Assembly: GCF_032362555.1 (NCBI RefSeq)
Contig: NC_083535.1
Coordinates: forward strand, 7,440,001-7,504,000
Source of the DNA: Amyelois transitella
Taxonomy: Eukaryota; Arthropoda; Insecta; Lepidoptera; Pyralidae
DNA length: 64,000 bases
Direction: 5' to 3'
A program made the position numbers and the translations under genes. The stretch's first letter is position 1; every line of letters starts with the position of its first letter. Positions 1 to 12,494 of this stretch are shown in pieces. Under the pieces are notes generated by a model. The model saw only the letters and a program-made list of their open reading frames with translations, was not told where the DNA came from and made no database searches.

Positions 1-2236
1 ACTTAATTTCGACAACCTAAGGCAAGTTTCTGAAGTATTTAATCTTCTGCTGGATTCGGGTTTTCTGTTCGAATTGCAATGTTTTTGATGAGTGCACATG
101 TGAGACAACCCTATTTGAGGTGTTGCTCTTTTTCGTGAAAAATATTGCAGAATATTTAAAAATTGTGATCATAAACTTTAATTAATGGTAATAAAATAAT
201 GTGTAAGTTGAATGAGAAAACAACAGGTCTGTGATAAGCGCTACTGCGATGAGGATAGGCCCGCTATCGGGGCAGTGGGCGGCTCCGTGCCCAGGGCTCA
301 TTGTTGTCCTCTGAATTCTGCGACACCAAAAAGTGCGCGTCAACAAACGCGGACAAAGCGGAACTATATAGCTGCCCGCAATTATCACTAGTCGGTAATT
401 AAACTTTATCGGTAGACGATCACAACCGTTGCTCAGTAAATTTCCCTTCGGAATGGGTTTATTATTGAAATATTTCTTATCAGCGTCATAACTACAATTA
501 ATATGAATGCAAACACGAAGATCGTGGACACAGCTCTACGTTCCATTAAACTTATTTACTTTTTGCCAAAAAAAGTTCAGTTTAGCTATAATCTAATTAT
601 TTCTTGATGATTTTCGTCATTATGATCCAGCAATTGAGTTGCCCCTGACCTGTGTGCTCGACCTTTATTGACTAAATCAATTGGTCATCAAAGATTTGTA
701 GCCACCAGCTAATATAGCAAAATAGCGACCCTCATTATTAATATATATTACTGCAAAGCATCAAGTTAGAAAATACATAATAACTTTATCTCTATCAGTT
801 TCGATCAGATTATGAACAGTAGCTGTAAGTAAGTACTTATAATCGTTGAAAAACATAATTCTTTTTGTTACACCGGGTCTTCAAATGATAATCTAAGGGA
901 TATGAAAGGCTCCTTACATACATCATAAGTAGAAAATTGAAATTTCTAAAATAAAAGCTTGGGGTGAGGAAAGTGATTAAAAGTTGCTACAGATTTCATA
1001 GCACGTCTGTGTTTGTTTTTAATGACAATACTTTCAACGAATTACTCCACTTAGCAAATATAATCTTGTGTGTACTTATTTTGACAGCAATAGGTATATC
1101 GTAAAGTTATTTACACGTACTTGATAATGATAATTTTAAACTATTAATGTGAGAAAACTTTTGAATATGAAACCGGTTGAAGCAACTTTTCCTGTCTGCT
1201 TGTATATCAGCGGATAGAAAAACCTATAGGCTAAAGGGTTGGCACACATGCCATTGCATTGTTACTATTACTGGCATTTTGTTTGTTCGTGTAAGCACGG
1301 CATCTAGGAGACGACGTTCGATAGTTCGCCCGGGTTATCGGAGGTCGGTTCTAATCTAAAGCAGTATAAAATTGAATGATATCATATTGGTTGTGTCGTA
1401 TTTACTGTATTTACTCATTAATGGTGTGCTAACAAATTACACGGACCCCAGTTTGTTATGATCAGCATTTTGGAGCTCTTAATGTTGGTTAAACTAATTG
1501 ATAATATCTTGACTAGTTTAAGAACATTATATCTATCTTTATATCTTCCTGACGTTTTTGTGATGTAGTATTTACCTAACTACATGAATGATGAAAAACC
1601 TAGACCTAAATATCTAGAGATCTTTATTTATCCATTTTAAGAATTAGTCTTTTAGGTCATTTATTTCTGTAGTTACCTAATTACTTTTCCGCTGAACTAC
1701 GACAAGGTACGCTGATGAATGGCATTTTGTGGATTGCGGCGTAGTGCTCGTGCTCGTTTTTATGAATGAGATTTATCAAGGTTCATCTATATAGGTGAAT
1801 TTTTATCACTTTAAATGCTCTTTACATGTAGAGGTATTACCAATAAAACGAAACATACAGAGTAAAGTAATTTTTCGGATGAACATTAGACTAAAATCGA
1901 TAGCAACATTTTTGTTTTAGACCCCTTGAGTGAGTAAACTCATTTAAATGATATCAAGTTGTAAACGTAGATTCCCTATGAAAGAGACTATACCCTAACG
2001 CAAAGACCTTGAACTACGGGAGTATCTTATAAATAATACTTATAACATGTAAAATTAAACACTAGAATTTAGGAAATTAAAAATTTAATTTTCTATAAAA
2101 TTTATTCAGTGTCCCTTGCAGCAAAATCTATAGATAGATACTATTCACGAGTAGAAACCAACAGACAGATAAAAACGGCAAAAGTCATGGTATATTGGCA
2201 TGATTGTTTACACGCCAACATAATTGTGTATTATAA
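1..2236. other. Intergenic, no gene seen
   Basis: AT-rich non-coding sequence. The open frames here are short, lack family resemblance and do not sit between splice sites. A GC-richer patch near 1290-1360 could be a regulatory element or an old repeat, but nothing identifies it. Exons of the downstream leucine-rich-repeat gene could lie here undetected. Confidence 0.5.
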
Positions 2237-2237
2237 A

Positions 2238-2292
2238 GAAATATTTTTTACAAAAACGATATGATTAATATCGTTTTTGTAAAAAATATTTC
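2238..2292. repeat. Perfect 25-bp hairpin
   Basis: Two perfectly complementary 25-base arms (2238-2262 and 2268-2292) are separated by the 5-base loop GATTA. The arms are AT-rich with an ACAAAAACG core. It may be the core of a small foldback transposon or a recently formed palindrome. No gene adjoins it. Confidence 0.85.
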
Positions 2293-2829
2293 GTTTCGTG
2301 TGTTATTTTAAAAATATGTATTTCAAAGCTAGTCAACCCTGTCGTCTCGGAATATACTCGTAGGTACCTATATGAAAAGAGCATTAAGATCGCGATCGGT
2401 AATTTTCAAAATCTGATTGTAGAGGTTTTTACATTGTACAGGTGTATATTATTATAATATATTCTCAACAAAAATATGTTAATTCAAGGTACCTATTGTA
2501 AAATTATGTATTGCATTTCAAAGACCGGTTAAAATCATGTCGAGGTTCGAGCCCAGCCTAGCGCTTCGTGTAATTGTATTTGCTGGTCCCGTTTTGTAAT
2601 TTAATTACCCTTTGGCCTAAGCGAGAACGTCAATTATGATTCGGTCGGCCCGACGAGCGGCGAACTCTACTTATTCATATTATTATACTTACTTTCGTAC
2701 GCAGCTTCGCCTGTGTGATTTCATTCCAATGCCCTGCCAACACTGTACCTATAAAATTTAAATACATCCTACATATATTTGCCTTTATCTCGTTTTCCTT
2801 TAAGATTTAAATTTATTACTTTAAGTTGT

Positions 2830-3325
2830 TATTTAGAAATATCTCAGGAACGCGAATATTAATAAAAATTAAAAAAGCCCCCGACACAAATTTAAGTTCC
2901 CTTAAAAATGTTAAAAAAAAAATTAAAGAAACTCAATCCTAAGGTAACTTAATATGTATTTAAGTAATATTTTTTTAAGGAAGACGTCGCGTTGGTGGAA
3001 TTCTCATATTTTTTATAAGTACCACGTCATATTATATACACATTTCTTTTTGGACCAGCTGAGAAAACTCGATTAAATCATCAATATTCTATATTAGTGC
3101 TCTTTCACTCGAGTATATTCCCCGACATTCGGCCTTCCTTCACCAATTTCAACTCTCACAATTTTTCAACGGCTCAACCGATTTGGATAAATACTAAATA
3201 AACTCAAGACTAAAAACTAAATTGAAATCGTTTCATCCTTTTGTGAGCCATGATGACACAGACAGAGATAGTTACACGTCAAACTTATAACACGGGTCTT
3301 TTTCATCGGCGGTTACAAATAATGC
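2830..3325 (+). repeat. Interspersed repeat, family D, copy 1
   Basis: It shares ordered blocks with 6900-7545: CCCCCGAC followed by AAATTTAAGT, then AACTCAATC with a run of long A/T tracts, then CAACGGCTCAACC, and finally ACGTCAAACTTATAACAC. The order and strand are the same in both copies, so this is an old dispersed repeat. The class is not clear. Confidence 0.6.
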
Positions 3326-4029
3326 TCTTTGATAATAATGAGGTGTAATTACATGAGGCAAGTCGAAAAATCAACACATTCCACAGGGAAATATACAACT
3401 ATGTATAATAAACTTTTATACCGCATCCAATCGATACCGTTCTTTTTAAGGGAACTTTTAAAAAGTTTTTAAAATTTAAAACCTTGTTCTAAGTGTCACT
3501 TTCCTGAAGACCGCATCAAAAATGGTTCACGATTAAAAAAACATCAAACAATTTTTAAGGATTTAGAAATTTTATTATTTCTTAATTTAGGTACATTAAA
3601 TACCGAGAGTTAATAAATTCGCGATGAGGTAGTGATCTCAAAAGGAACACAAATAACACACAGTAGAAGAGTGTCGAATATACTTATATCTATACTTTAT
3701 AAAAGTTTAATATATGGTTTCTAATTATTGTAGATCTAAAATATAAGATTTAAATATATCTTTTACGAAAATATTAAGAAAAAATAATAGCTAGGTACTA
3801 ATAATACTTTATATTTTTAAGAACGTATAAAAATATACATTTCAAATATTTTGGTAAATTGCACAAGCAAAAAAAAAAAATACAGGGCAAACCTGAGAAC
3901 GGTGCTGCAATGTGCTGATTTTTAATTTTAATATTTTGTTTCAAAAATGTAAGTACTTTTATACCTTGGAAAAAAAAAACATTTATTTTTATCATATATA
4001 TCTATATATCTCTATATCTATCTTTATAC

Positions 4030-4763
4030 TAAATACACTACAGAAAAACTGTGACTATTTATTTTACATAACAGAATCTCTTTATATACAACGTTCACAT
4101 CTTTCTTGTCATTAGCCAATACAAACATGTTTTACCTACTCTTGAAAGAGCGACATACAGTTGGCCATGTGAAAAACGGTCAACACTCAAAGCTAAGCCT
4201 GCAGCGTTTAAGCGCTACTTCCCGCAATTTTAAATCTGTTATATCTTCGAAAATATTCATTTAAATCTTGTTCTTTAAATGACCATATACCTAGATCTAT
4301 ATTAAATCAACAATGTATTTAAGCTATTTAATTGGATAAGGATTAATGCTGTACCTATTGGTATTGGTAAAATCGCTTCAAAATTTGCTATTATTTGTCA
4401 TAAAAAGTAAATGACAAAAAAAATGTTATTGTGGGATATGCATGGGAGATAGACATATACAATGTGTACAAATAAATAGTACATTATTTGATAAATCTCG
4501 TAGGGTTCAGTCTGCGTTTGCAATGTAAGCGGAAACAAATATGATAATTAACGACATCACATTAGAAACCTCAAAATTAACAGCATTCCTCTTCTATTTA
4601 ATGGATGTTATTATACATATAAACCTTCCTCTTGAATCACTCTATCTATTGAAAAAAACCACATCAAAATCCAGTGCGTAGTTTTAAAGATTTAAGCATA
4701 CAAAGGGACATACGAGTAGGGACAGAGAAAGCGACTTTGTTTTATACTACGAGTATGTAGTGA
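4030..4763 (-). mobile_element. Helitron remnant, 5' end at 4763
   Basis: Read on the minus strand the element starts TCACTACATAC followed by TATAAAACAAAGTCGC, and a host T follows the TC end on the plus strand, as expected for insertion between A and T. The same family occurs at 20320-20939 in the other orientation and at 28917-29083. The 3' side runs into a TATC microsatellite near 3995-4030, so the CTAG end was not located. It carries a helicase fragment described separately. Confidence 0.7.
4060..4200 (-). pseudogene. Helitron helicase C-terminus, decayed
   Basis: On the minus strand codons read FSHGQLYVALSRVG (about 4134-4175), a hallmark of the last part of the Helitron Rep/helicase protein (Pif1-like helicase). 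After a one-base frameshift the sequence continues with a match to the NVVYKEIL motif (4072-4096) that closes these proteins. The rest of the helicase and the HUH Rep domain are absent. It is a dead fragment kept in a non-autonomous element. The assignment rests on the two ordered motifs. Confidence 0.75.
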
Positions 4764-6339
4764 TAATAGTGATTCGATCAAATAAAACTATTTTCCTTTG
4801 TTTATCTTCTTTCACATGGATTTGACAGGCAGGAAGATTTTGTCTGGATAAAAGCGCGCTTGTGTTAAAGTTTATTGCGAAAAAGACAAATTCGACGGCT
4901 ACGACATGGTAAGGGAAAGCAAATGAGTTGGTAGGTACATCTCATTTATAATGCCAGGACGATCCGCGATGATATGATAAATTTGGTTTCAAAATTGGAT
5001 ACAAGGTATCACTTATTGACGTCATATCACTTAAATCTAATTTTATCTATTTCCGCTTCCAAAGCGCATGTGTAGAAGAAGCGGCGGAACGAACTACACG
5101 GCAGCATTTTCACCATTTTAAAATTATGTCAATACCATGTCAAAATGCACATGTACTTAAGAGGCCACTATGTTAAGCTCGTGCCACACATGTTTATCAT
5201 TATTATAATCCTCCGTGCTGTAGGTTTTCCTTCAAAGCTCATCTTTAATATTGGTAATTTATTTTAAAATCTTTTACAATTAATCAGAAATGATTTCCCG
5301 ACCCTAACCAGCCGATGCAGTGGGACCAACAACTTATAATTGTTCCGCAGCGGATAACTAGTACATTCACCTACTTTTTTGAAAGAGTCTAAGTTTTTCG
5401 CTAACAAACTTTATTGATTTAAAATTTCGGAGATACATTTTATTTAGGTGGACTGTAATTAGTATAACAGTCCACCGAATCCACATCCAAATAATAACAC
5501 TGATATGATAATATAGAGGTTGTTCCATATTTTACTCCGAAATAAAAATATTAAAAAAGTTAGAACAGTACTAAAACAAAACAGGACTTACTCCGAATAA
5601 AAAAAACTACAATTTGAAATAAATTACCGAATGTTAGATTTGGGAATTTATTTCAAATTTTAATTTTAATTCGAATTATTAAAACCACCAAAAGAAACTA
5701 TTTTTGTCCACATATTACTGAAAAGATAAACTTTTTTGGCGGGAAACCGTAAGACGTTGTTATCGGCGCGTTTGCGCCGAGAGCTTGAGCCGAACCGATT
5801 CGAAGTGAGGAAAGGTGAAAAAGGCGCAAAAACGCAATGTTAACTAACGTTAACATAGTTTTTTTGGTGGCACCCATACATGTGAAGTGTAGGTTTTTTT
5901 CTCCACCAACCCATATACCCAAAGTGTGGTAGCAAAAGCGTGTAAGTAACTAATGAGAACTTACGACGGCACGAGACATGAAAAATTAACGAAATAATTC
6001 CCCTGAATGGATATCTACTTCGACGGATAAGCTGGTAGAATTGCCTATTTTGGGGGTGAGACCGAATTTTTAATCATTCTCTTGGCGTGAGACCCGTATG
6101 AGTTCTTATTTTTCTAAAGAGGAGCACGGGTTGCGCCTGTGACTACGATCCTGAATTAGGTAAGTTAGATTTGTATACGATGCGACTCCCGTCTGTCCTC
6201 CGCAACTTTGACGGAACATAATAACCCTTTGGATCATGGTTACCTAAACATCTAGTGCCAGAATGTACAGGTTACCTCACGACTTTTTAAGAGCCGAATG
6301 ACTCTTGTCTGTGTAAAAGAGATACAAGAAGGTTAAGCA
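4764..6339. other. Intergenic, no gene seen
   Basis: Non-coding sequence. A region around 5740-5900 has a GTTAACTAACGTTAAC palindrome and GC-rich patches, and 6120-6250 resembles part of 42790-42905, suggesting another dispersed repeat. No splice-bounded coding exon was recognised. Confidence 0.4.
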
Positions 6340-6440
6340 CTGCAGCCCCGGCATGGTTGCGCCGGCGACCAGGCGAGCGCGACCGTTTGGCGCCGCCCCG
6401 CTGATAACCCCGGATCGTTGACCCGCTCACATTAGTGTTT
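6340..6440. other. GC- and CpG-rich island
   Basis: About 100 bases are clearly GC-rich and full of CG dinucleotides inside AT-rich surroundings. In insect genomes such patches often mark promoters or 5' exons. The nearest gene on the plus strand is the leucine-rich-repeat gene, whose 5' end is missing. No initiation signal or open frame proves a role. Confidence 0.3.
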
Positions 6441-6899
6441 ACTAAACTCGCGTCACTTCGCATGCACTACGACTCACTTGATGCATGTCCATTGCAATAT
6501 TTGACTAGCTATTACATGGGGCTCCGTTGCCGTTATAACTTTACGAAAATCTGTTTTAGAACTTTTTTCCTTCTGGCTTCTAATGCCTATAGATATTGAG
6601 AAAATCTAAATCAATAAATCTAATCATGTTTTTATTTACATTTTGACTTCAATTGATGGAGTAAGTAATTATTTCACGTGGTATAAAGAAATAGGTTTTC
6701 GGCATGGCTTCGCACCTTTATAATCTAATAAAGGTATCATCCGTGAGCAACAATTCATCATTTAAAAAATTTAAACGACTTAAGCAAAAAGCTTGGGCCC
6801 GTAATCGAAACAAATTATTTAACTTCCAATTTCCAAGCAATTTCCTCAGTAAAATATGGCTCGTAACCTCGTAGCACTCGTAGTAGTTCTTGTAGAGAT

Positions 6900-7545
6900 G
6901 TGCTACAAACAAAACTAAAAAATAAATCCCCCGACTCAAATTTAAGTATCCTTTAAAAGGAAAGCAATAATAAATGAAACTCAATCTTAGTACCTTAGTA
7001 TGTATTAAGTAATAATTTTTCAGAAATATGTAAGTCGTGTTTGGGGAACCACTTATAATTTTTTATAATCGTTGGTACGATTTTTATTTAGTCTATTACC
7101 CAAGACTAATTAATATTTTTTTGTGTTAAAGTTAATGTAAATTGCTTAAATATGTTTTGAAAAAATATTACATACCAAGATACTAAGATTGAGTTCCTTT
7201 TATTTTTATTTCTTTTTAAAGGATATAATTTATTACTTTTAAAAGGAAAATAAAATTTGTCTGACATAAATTTATTTTTTTATTTTATTTTAAATATTTT
7301 TAATTTATTTATTTTTTATACTTTTTCAAGGATTGACGATAATTTTGTTGTCAAAGTGGAATTAACCAAATTTTGAACACTCTTGATCTTCACCACTTTT
7401 AAAAATTGTGGGAGCTGAACTCCCACAACTTTTAAACGGCTTAACCAATTTTGATCAAACACACAACGGACGGAGGGACAGACGGCCGGACAGACAGACC
7501 GACACGTCATACTTATAACACCCCTCTTTTTCTGTCGGAGGTTAA
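6900..7545 (+). repeat. Interspersed repeat, family D, copy 2
   Basis: Same block order as 2830-3325, ending with GACACGTCATACTTATAACAC. Inside it, about 6925-7030 and 7150-7270 are imperfect inverted copies of each other (both contain AACTCAATCTTAGTA in opposite directions), so a foldback rearrangement or a nested inverted-repeat element has altered this copy. Confidence 0.6.
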
Positions 7546-7599
7546 TTATCGCTTCTAGAGAAACATTGCAAAAACAAGTCACCGCGGGTCTGTTTGCAA

Positions 7600-8527
7600 T
7601 AACGATGCGATAACAAAAATTTTATATCCAATGCGTCATTTGCATTTTCTACATCGTATTTATATGATCATACAAAACACGCACTGGATATCAGTCTGAA
7701 AACCGATTGTTGTTTACTTTTATAACGTATACAGTCGGCCGTAAATGTTTGTACTTACTTCGTAAATTCATTGTATTCATTTTTTATTTCAACTACGATA
7801 GTTTATAAAAAATTTTAAAATCGGAAATTCAAGGTCGTTTTTATTATCAGCCTAGCGTTATCAAAGAGGAAATCCCGACATTAAAATCTGCACTATCTGT
7901 TGCCAAGCAGTTTAGATTTTTTATATAATTACGACATGTTACTTAGCAAATTTATAGCAATGAGTACCTTACCTTACCTTTAAAATCTAAGTACTTAAAC
8001 CTAACTTAATCAATAGTACAGGTCGGTCCACAAGGAAAACGTAGAAATAAATGGCCTAAATTCCCATAAAATTTAGAATTACTTATAACTTTTACTATGA
8101 ACACAGGTGAAAGCTCTCAAAGGTATAAGAGGTAGGTACAACTGTATAATATCTTGAATGTTATATAGGTATAATATATAGGTTGGTATCTTTGAAAAGA
8201 GTTTCGGTTCCCTTCCTCTGATAAGTTCCAACCATTCCAAAAGAGAAAAGGGCTGGCAGCATTAGGTTAAATGAGAACGTACCTATTCGTAACATAAAGT
8301 TGTACCTATAGGCTCATCATGAATTCTAATAATACCTATTTGTAATTATAGAGAGGCTCTCGTGCATCGTTTGTCTCGCGTGAATGTAAGAGATAAAAAG
8401 TTATATTTGTCTCAAGAACTATTTTTTACCCTTTGGTTTAGTGCACTCGAGTCAACTGCTGATATGCATACTTACTGATTACATTATACACTTTATTGAT
8501 AAAGGTAAAAACGATTTTATGTATTTA
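7600..8527. other. Intergenic, no gene seen
   Basis: AT-rich sequence without coding exons, RNA genes or clear repeat ends that I can recognise. Confidence 0.5.
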
Positions 8528-10066
8528 CTAGCTTTTGCCCGCGGCTTCGCCCGCGCAAATGTATTTTAGATTATAAGGATACGACATAAAATTTCACCCA
8601 TTTTTTAATCCCGTATCGTGCGGGACTGTTTTAAGTTTATATTTGATTTAAATTCATATGGCTTCTCCCGCTCTTCTCGTTCTGTTCCATCCCGTCACAA
8701 CCTGTTGTGTCCCGTCCTGCCCCGTCCAGTCCTCCTATCCTGTCCCATCCTATTTAGTGCCATCCTGCTTTCCGCAACTGACACGTATTTTTTACTAACC
8801 AATATATTTACAATACAAATGAACAAAACACAACGAAACGTCTTCAAGCATGAATACGAAACGACCAACAACTTATTAACGGAGGGTAAAAATGCTTTGA
8901 AAATCATAGAAGTCTTATTGATTGTCGAACGACAAACGATAGCGACTTTGACATGGTGGCGCCATCTATTGCTACATTATCAAACAAATTGTTCATTGAA
9001 GGTATAAATTTTCTTATCTTTTGCATATCAAAAATTAACACTTATAAGGGTTCCATCGTACCTTAAGGGTAAAAATGGGACCCTATTACTCGACTTCGGT
9101 GTCCGTCTGTCTGTTAGTTTGTCTGTCCGCTCACCCATCCTCCTGTCACCAGGCGTGTCTCATGATCCGTATTAGCTAGACAGGTGACATTTTCACAGAT
9201 TTTCTGTTGACGTTAAAATAAAAATACTAAAACTGTATGCATACCAAATTACATCAAAATCGGCCTAGCGGTTAGGCCGTAAAAGCGGAACGATGATTCA
9301 CCCCCCCTTGGGGGTTGTTTTTTGAATAAAAAAGTAGCCTATGTTTGAACTCGTATCTTAATCTATATGCATTTCAAATTTCATCAAAATTGGTTCAGCG
9401 GTTCAGGCGTGAAAGCGGAACGATGATTTTCATACAAACTTTCACCCCCCATTTGACTATTTTGGGGGTCGAATTTTGAAAAAAAAGTAGCCTTTGTTTG
9501 AACGCGGGTTTTAAACTATATTCATACCAAATTTCATCAAAATCGGTTCAGCGGTTCAGGCGTGAAAGCGGAACGATGATTTTCACACAAACTTTGACCC
9601 CCCATTTGATTATTTTGGGGTTCGAGTTTCCCCCCCTTGGGGGTTGACATTTCAAAAATCCCTTCTTAGTGCTCACTTATGTTACTAAAGGAACCTCTGT
9701 TCAAAATCTCAGACTCCTATACCGAGCGGTTTCGGCTGTGCGTTAATAAATCAGTCACCCAATCGCACCCCCTAAATCACGATTGGAGGGTAGTTTGAAA
9801 AAACTTATAATGTCAAACATATTTACTTGCCTATGTACGTGTTCATGCCAAGTTTCAAGTTTATAAACCCAAGGAATAAGATTTTTCATAGAAACGTTTT
9901 TACCCCTTTTCCCCCCCTTGGGGGTTGAATTTCCAAAAATCCTTTCTTAGTGCTCCCCTACATATCCCAAGGAACCTACATTCCAAATTTCAGCTGTCTA
10001 CGACCAGTAGTTTCGACTGTGCGTTGTCTGTCAGTCAGTCACTCAGTAACGGAAGAGTTTTATATA

Positions 10067-11387
10067 CATTCAGTCAGAAAAGTATCGGGAATGGATTATT
10101 TATTTATGGTTCCAAATTCAAATTTTTGTTTTTTTTGTTGTTGTTAGATTGGCACAACTGTTTTCCATTTTGGCGCGGAGTTTGAGTTGCATCTGTTGTT
10201 TACATTAAATACAGTGCTATTTTTAGTTATATCATATCTAGTGTGTATTGCTAATTTCATAATAGATAAAAACATCGAACAAAGAGTTTGTCTTAAATTT
10301 TGCATTGCCAATGGAATATCGTGTTCGGAGTCACTGAAAATGTTACAGAAGGCTTACGGTGAATCGACTTTATCAAAAACTCGTGCTTATGAGTGGTACA
10401 AAGCGTTCAAAAGCGGTCGAGATGTGATGGAAGATTTGCCTCGCTCTGGTAGGCCATCAACGTCTGCAACTGAAGTTAACATCGCAAAAGTGAAGGAAAT
10501 AGTGACTGAAAATCCTCATTCAACTTTGAGAGAGATAGCCACCGAACTTTCTGTATCTCACGAGTCGATCCGTACCATTTTAACTAATAATTTGGGTATG
10601 AAACATGTTGCCGCTCGGCTAGTCCCAAAAGACCTGAATTTTTTTCAAAAACTCAATCGCATGAGAGTCGCTGAGGACATGCTAGAACGAGTCAATTCCG
10701 ACCCAACATTCATGAAACGCATTGTTACTGGTGACGAGACGTGGGTTTACGAGTTTGACATGCAAACTAGTCAACAAGCTTCGGAGTGGCGCCTTCCAAC
10801 TGAACCGAAACCGAAAAAACCACGCCAAAGTCATTCAAAAGTCAAAGTCATGTTGACTGTTTTCTTTGACTATCGCGGTGTTGTGCACTCGGAATTCTTG
10901 CCGGAAGATCAAACGGTAAATAAGGAATATTATTTGAGTGTTATGCGGCGTTTAAGAGAGCAAATCCGACGAAAAAGGCCAGATTTGTGGAAAGAAAATT
11001 CTTGGATTTTGCACCATGATAATGCACCTTCGCACAAGGCCATCATTGTGAACGAATTTTTAACCAAACACTCAACAAATACCATCGAGCAACCACCATA
11101 TTCACCAGATATGGCTCCAGCCGACTTTTTTCTTTTTCCTAAACTCAAATTACCACTTCGTGGCACCCGTTTTCAATCGGTAGAAGACATAAAAGAGAAT
11201 TCGCGGCGAGAACTGACCTCAATTCCGGAAACAGCGTTTAAAAAATGTTTTGATGATTGGATTATTCGTTGGCGTAAGTGTATCGTTTCTAAAGGAGCAT
11301 ATTTTGAAGGTGATAAAATAAATTTGGATGAATAACAAACAGTTTGTGTATTATTGATCTTTTCCCGCTACTTTCTTGACAGAGTAG
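10067..11387 (+). mobile_element. Mariner element, 1321 bp
   Basis: It is flanked by TA duplications (10065-10066 and 11388-11389). The terminal inverted repeats are imperfect, about 31 bases: the left begins CATTCAGTCAGAAAAGTATC and the right, reversed, begins CTACTCTGTCAAGAAAGTAG. The length is normal for mariner. It sits in the 5' terminal region of the Helitron above. The sister Helitron copy at 12495-12928 lacks it and shows the uninterrupted TATATATA target. Confidence 0.92.
10187..11335 (+). CDS. Mariner transposase
   Basis: A 382-codon open frame encodes a Tc1/mariner transposase that cuts and pastes its element at TA sites in the nucleus. The N-terminal part (about residues 28-140) has two helix-turn-helix segments that bind the terminal repeats, ending in the linker RSGRPSTS. 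The catalytic triad is D183 (in TGDETWVYEF), D278 (in HHDNAPSH) and D313 (in APADFFLF). The last two are exactly 34 residues apart, giving the D,D34D pattern of mariner. Family members usually have about 345-350 residues. The extra 37 residues arise because the usual start, next to DKNIEQR, reads ATA instead of ATG, so the frame opens at an upstream ATG and adds a hydrophobic stretch. The frame has no stop or frameshift, so the insertion is probably fairly recent, but the lost start codon may have silenced it. Confidence 0.93.
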   Translation: MHLLFTLNTVLFLVISYLVCIANFIIDKNIEQRVCLKFCIANGISCSESLKMLQKAYGESTLSKTRAYEWYKAFKSGRDVMEDLPRSGRPSTSATEVNIAKVKEIVTENPHSTLREIATELSVSHESIRTILTNNLGMKHVAARLVPKDLNFFQKLNRMRVAEDMLERVNSDPTFMKRIVTGDETWVYEFDMQTSQQASEWRLPTEPKPKKPRQSHSKVKVMLTVFFDYRGVVHSEFLPEDQTVNKEYYLSVMRRLREQIRRKRPDLWKENSWILHHDNAPSHKAIIVNEFLTKHSTNTIEQPPYSPDMAPADFFLFPKLKLPLRGTRFQSVEDIKENSRRELTSIPETAFKKCFDDWIIRWRKCIVSKGAYFEGDKINLDE

Positions 11388-11395
11388 TATATAGA

Positions 11396-12305
11396 TTTTT
11401 TAACTAAAACTATATCTATGGAAATTAACTAAGACTAATAAAGTAACAAAGAAATGAATAAAAAATGAAGAATATATTAAAAAATCAACTCACACTATAA
11501 AACTTATCCAACACTAACTAAATATACTACCAAAAATATCAAATCTAATCAACAAAACAAAAATTAACTGAAATAGAGAGTAAAATAAGTTAAATAAGTC
11601 AAGTTAAAAGTTAATGAATCAAACGAAAATAATTTCAAATCAAAATATTTGTAGTGTGTAATATGTAGTTTCGCGTATGTCCGCTAGGGGCGCTGCTAAA
11701 ATTACACGATAAATTAAAATATTTTACGCTACCTAGCTAAATGACGGTAACGAAACCATAGCGCGATCTATCTCGATGCCAACGCCATCTATCGAGCATC
11801 GAGACAACTCGTGATAGTTAATAGAAAATAAAATTCGGGTGTTTTATTTATGCATACCGATTACGCCGAGATTTATGGACCGATTTACGTGATTCTTTTT
11901 TTGTTCGGTAGAGTATACTTTCAAGTTGGTCCCGTTGTTACCTAGTCAGGATCTAATGATGGTATTCCAGTGAAATCAAACTCAAATTAAGTATTTGCGT
12001 CTGATAGTCATCATCCCATGTGAATGAGCTGATGATGGAAGGTACAACTCCTCAACGGTTAGGAGTTGAAAGAAAATTCTTACGAAGTTATACGTACATG
12101 TGAGGCTATTAGGTTGACCTGATAATAAAAAGTAAATCTCATTAACGTTAAGAATTTAGGTGAAAATGGATGCGGACAAATTTCGTAGCTGTTTGTATGG
12201 GTAGTGTTAACACAAAATAGGGATTAAAAGGCGTGATGTTATTAATGTTATGCATGTATGTACATAATTATGTATGTTATTATGTATGTTAAAGAGACGA
12301 CTGAA
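11396..12305. other. Intergenic, no gene seen
   Basis: AT-rich DNA with a short TATG-type microsatellite near 12245-12290. No coding evidence. Confidence 0.5.
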
Positions 12306-12309
12306 AGTT

Positions 12310-12490
12310 GTCATACAAAGTCTTTTTTTTAAGGATGGGAAATCATCAAATGACCTCTCCCGCTCTGGGTGGAACGGAAGGGAGTGTCAGACTTTTACTG
12401 ACTAAAACCCACCTCGTTCCTTCAGTTGCCCTTTGCGTTCCGGGGCCACGGCATCTCGTTAGAACTTTCCCGCAGCCCCGGCTCAGTTTA
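12310..12490 (+). repeat. GC-rich dispersed repeat fragment
   Basis: A GC-richer block beginning AAGGATGGGAAATCATC and containing CAGACTTTTACTGACTAAAA, a type seen repeatedly in moth genomes from general knowledge. It abuts the Helitron copy at 12495. A short open frame across it has no protein resemblance. Confidence 0.5.
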
Positions 12491-12494
12491 TCCC

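Larger units (their letters stand above)
8528..11395 (-). mobile_element. Helitron with a nested mariner
   Basis: On the minus strand the element ends in a CTAG (8528-8531) preceded by the GC-rich hairpin CGCGGGCGAAGCCGCGG, and starts at 11395 with TCTATATATATAAAACTC once the nested mariner is removed. A host A precedes CTAG on the plus strand and a host T follows the other end, the insertion pattern of Helitrons. Inside are several repeats of CCCCCCTTGGGGGTT and of a block near CGGTTCAGCGGTTCAGGCGTGAAAGCGG (9250-9600). Around 8640-8760 is a degenerate C/T-rich TCCCG/TCCTG repeat. I see no Rep/helicase coding sequence. Confidence 0.75.

Noticed and set aside
8618..9007. A 129-codon frame with a conserved-looking end
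   Set aside because: It lies inside the Helitron and crosses a C/T-rich degenerate repeat. No Rep or helicase motif is present.
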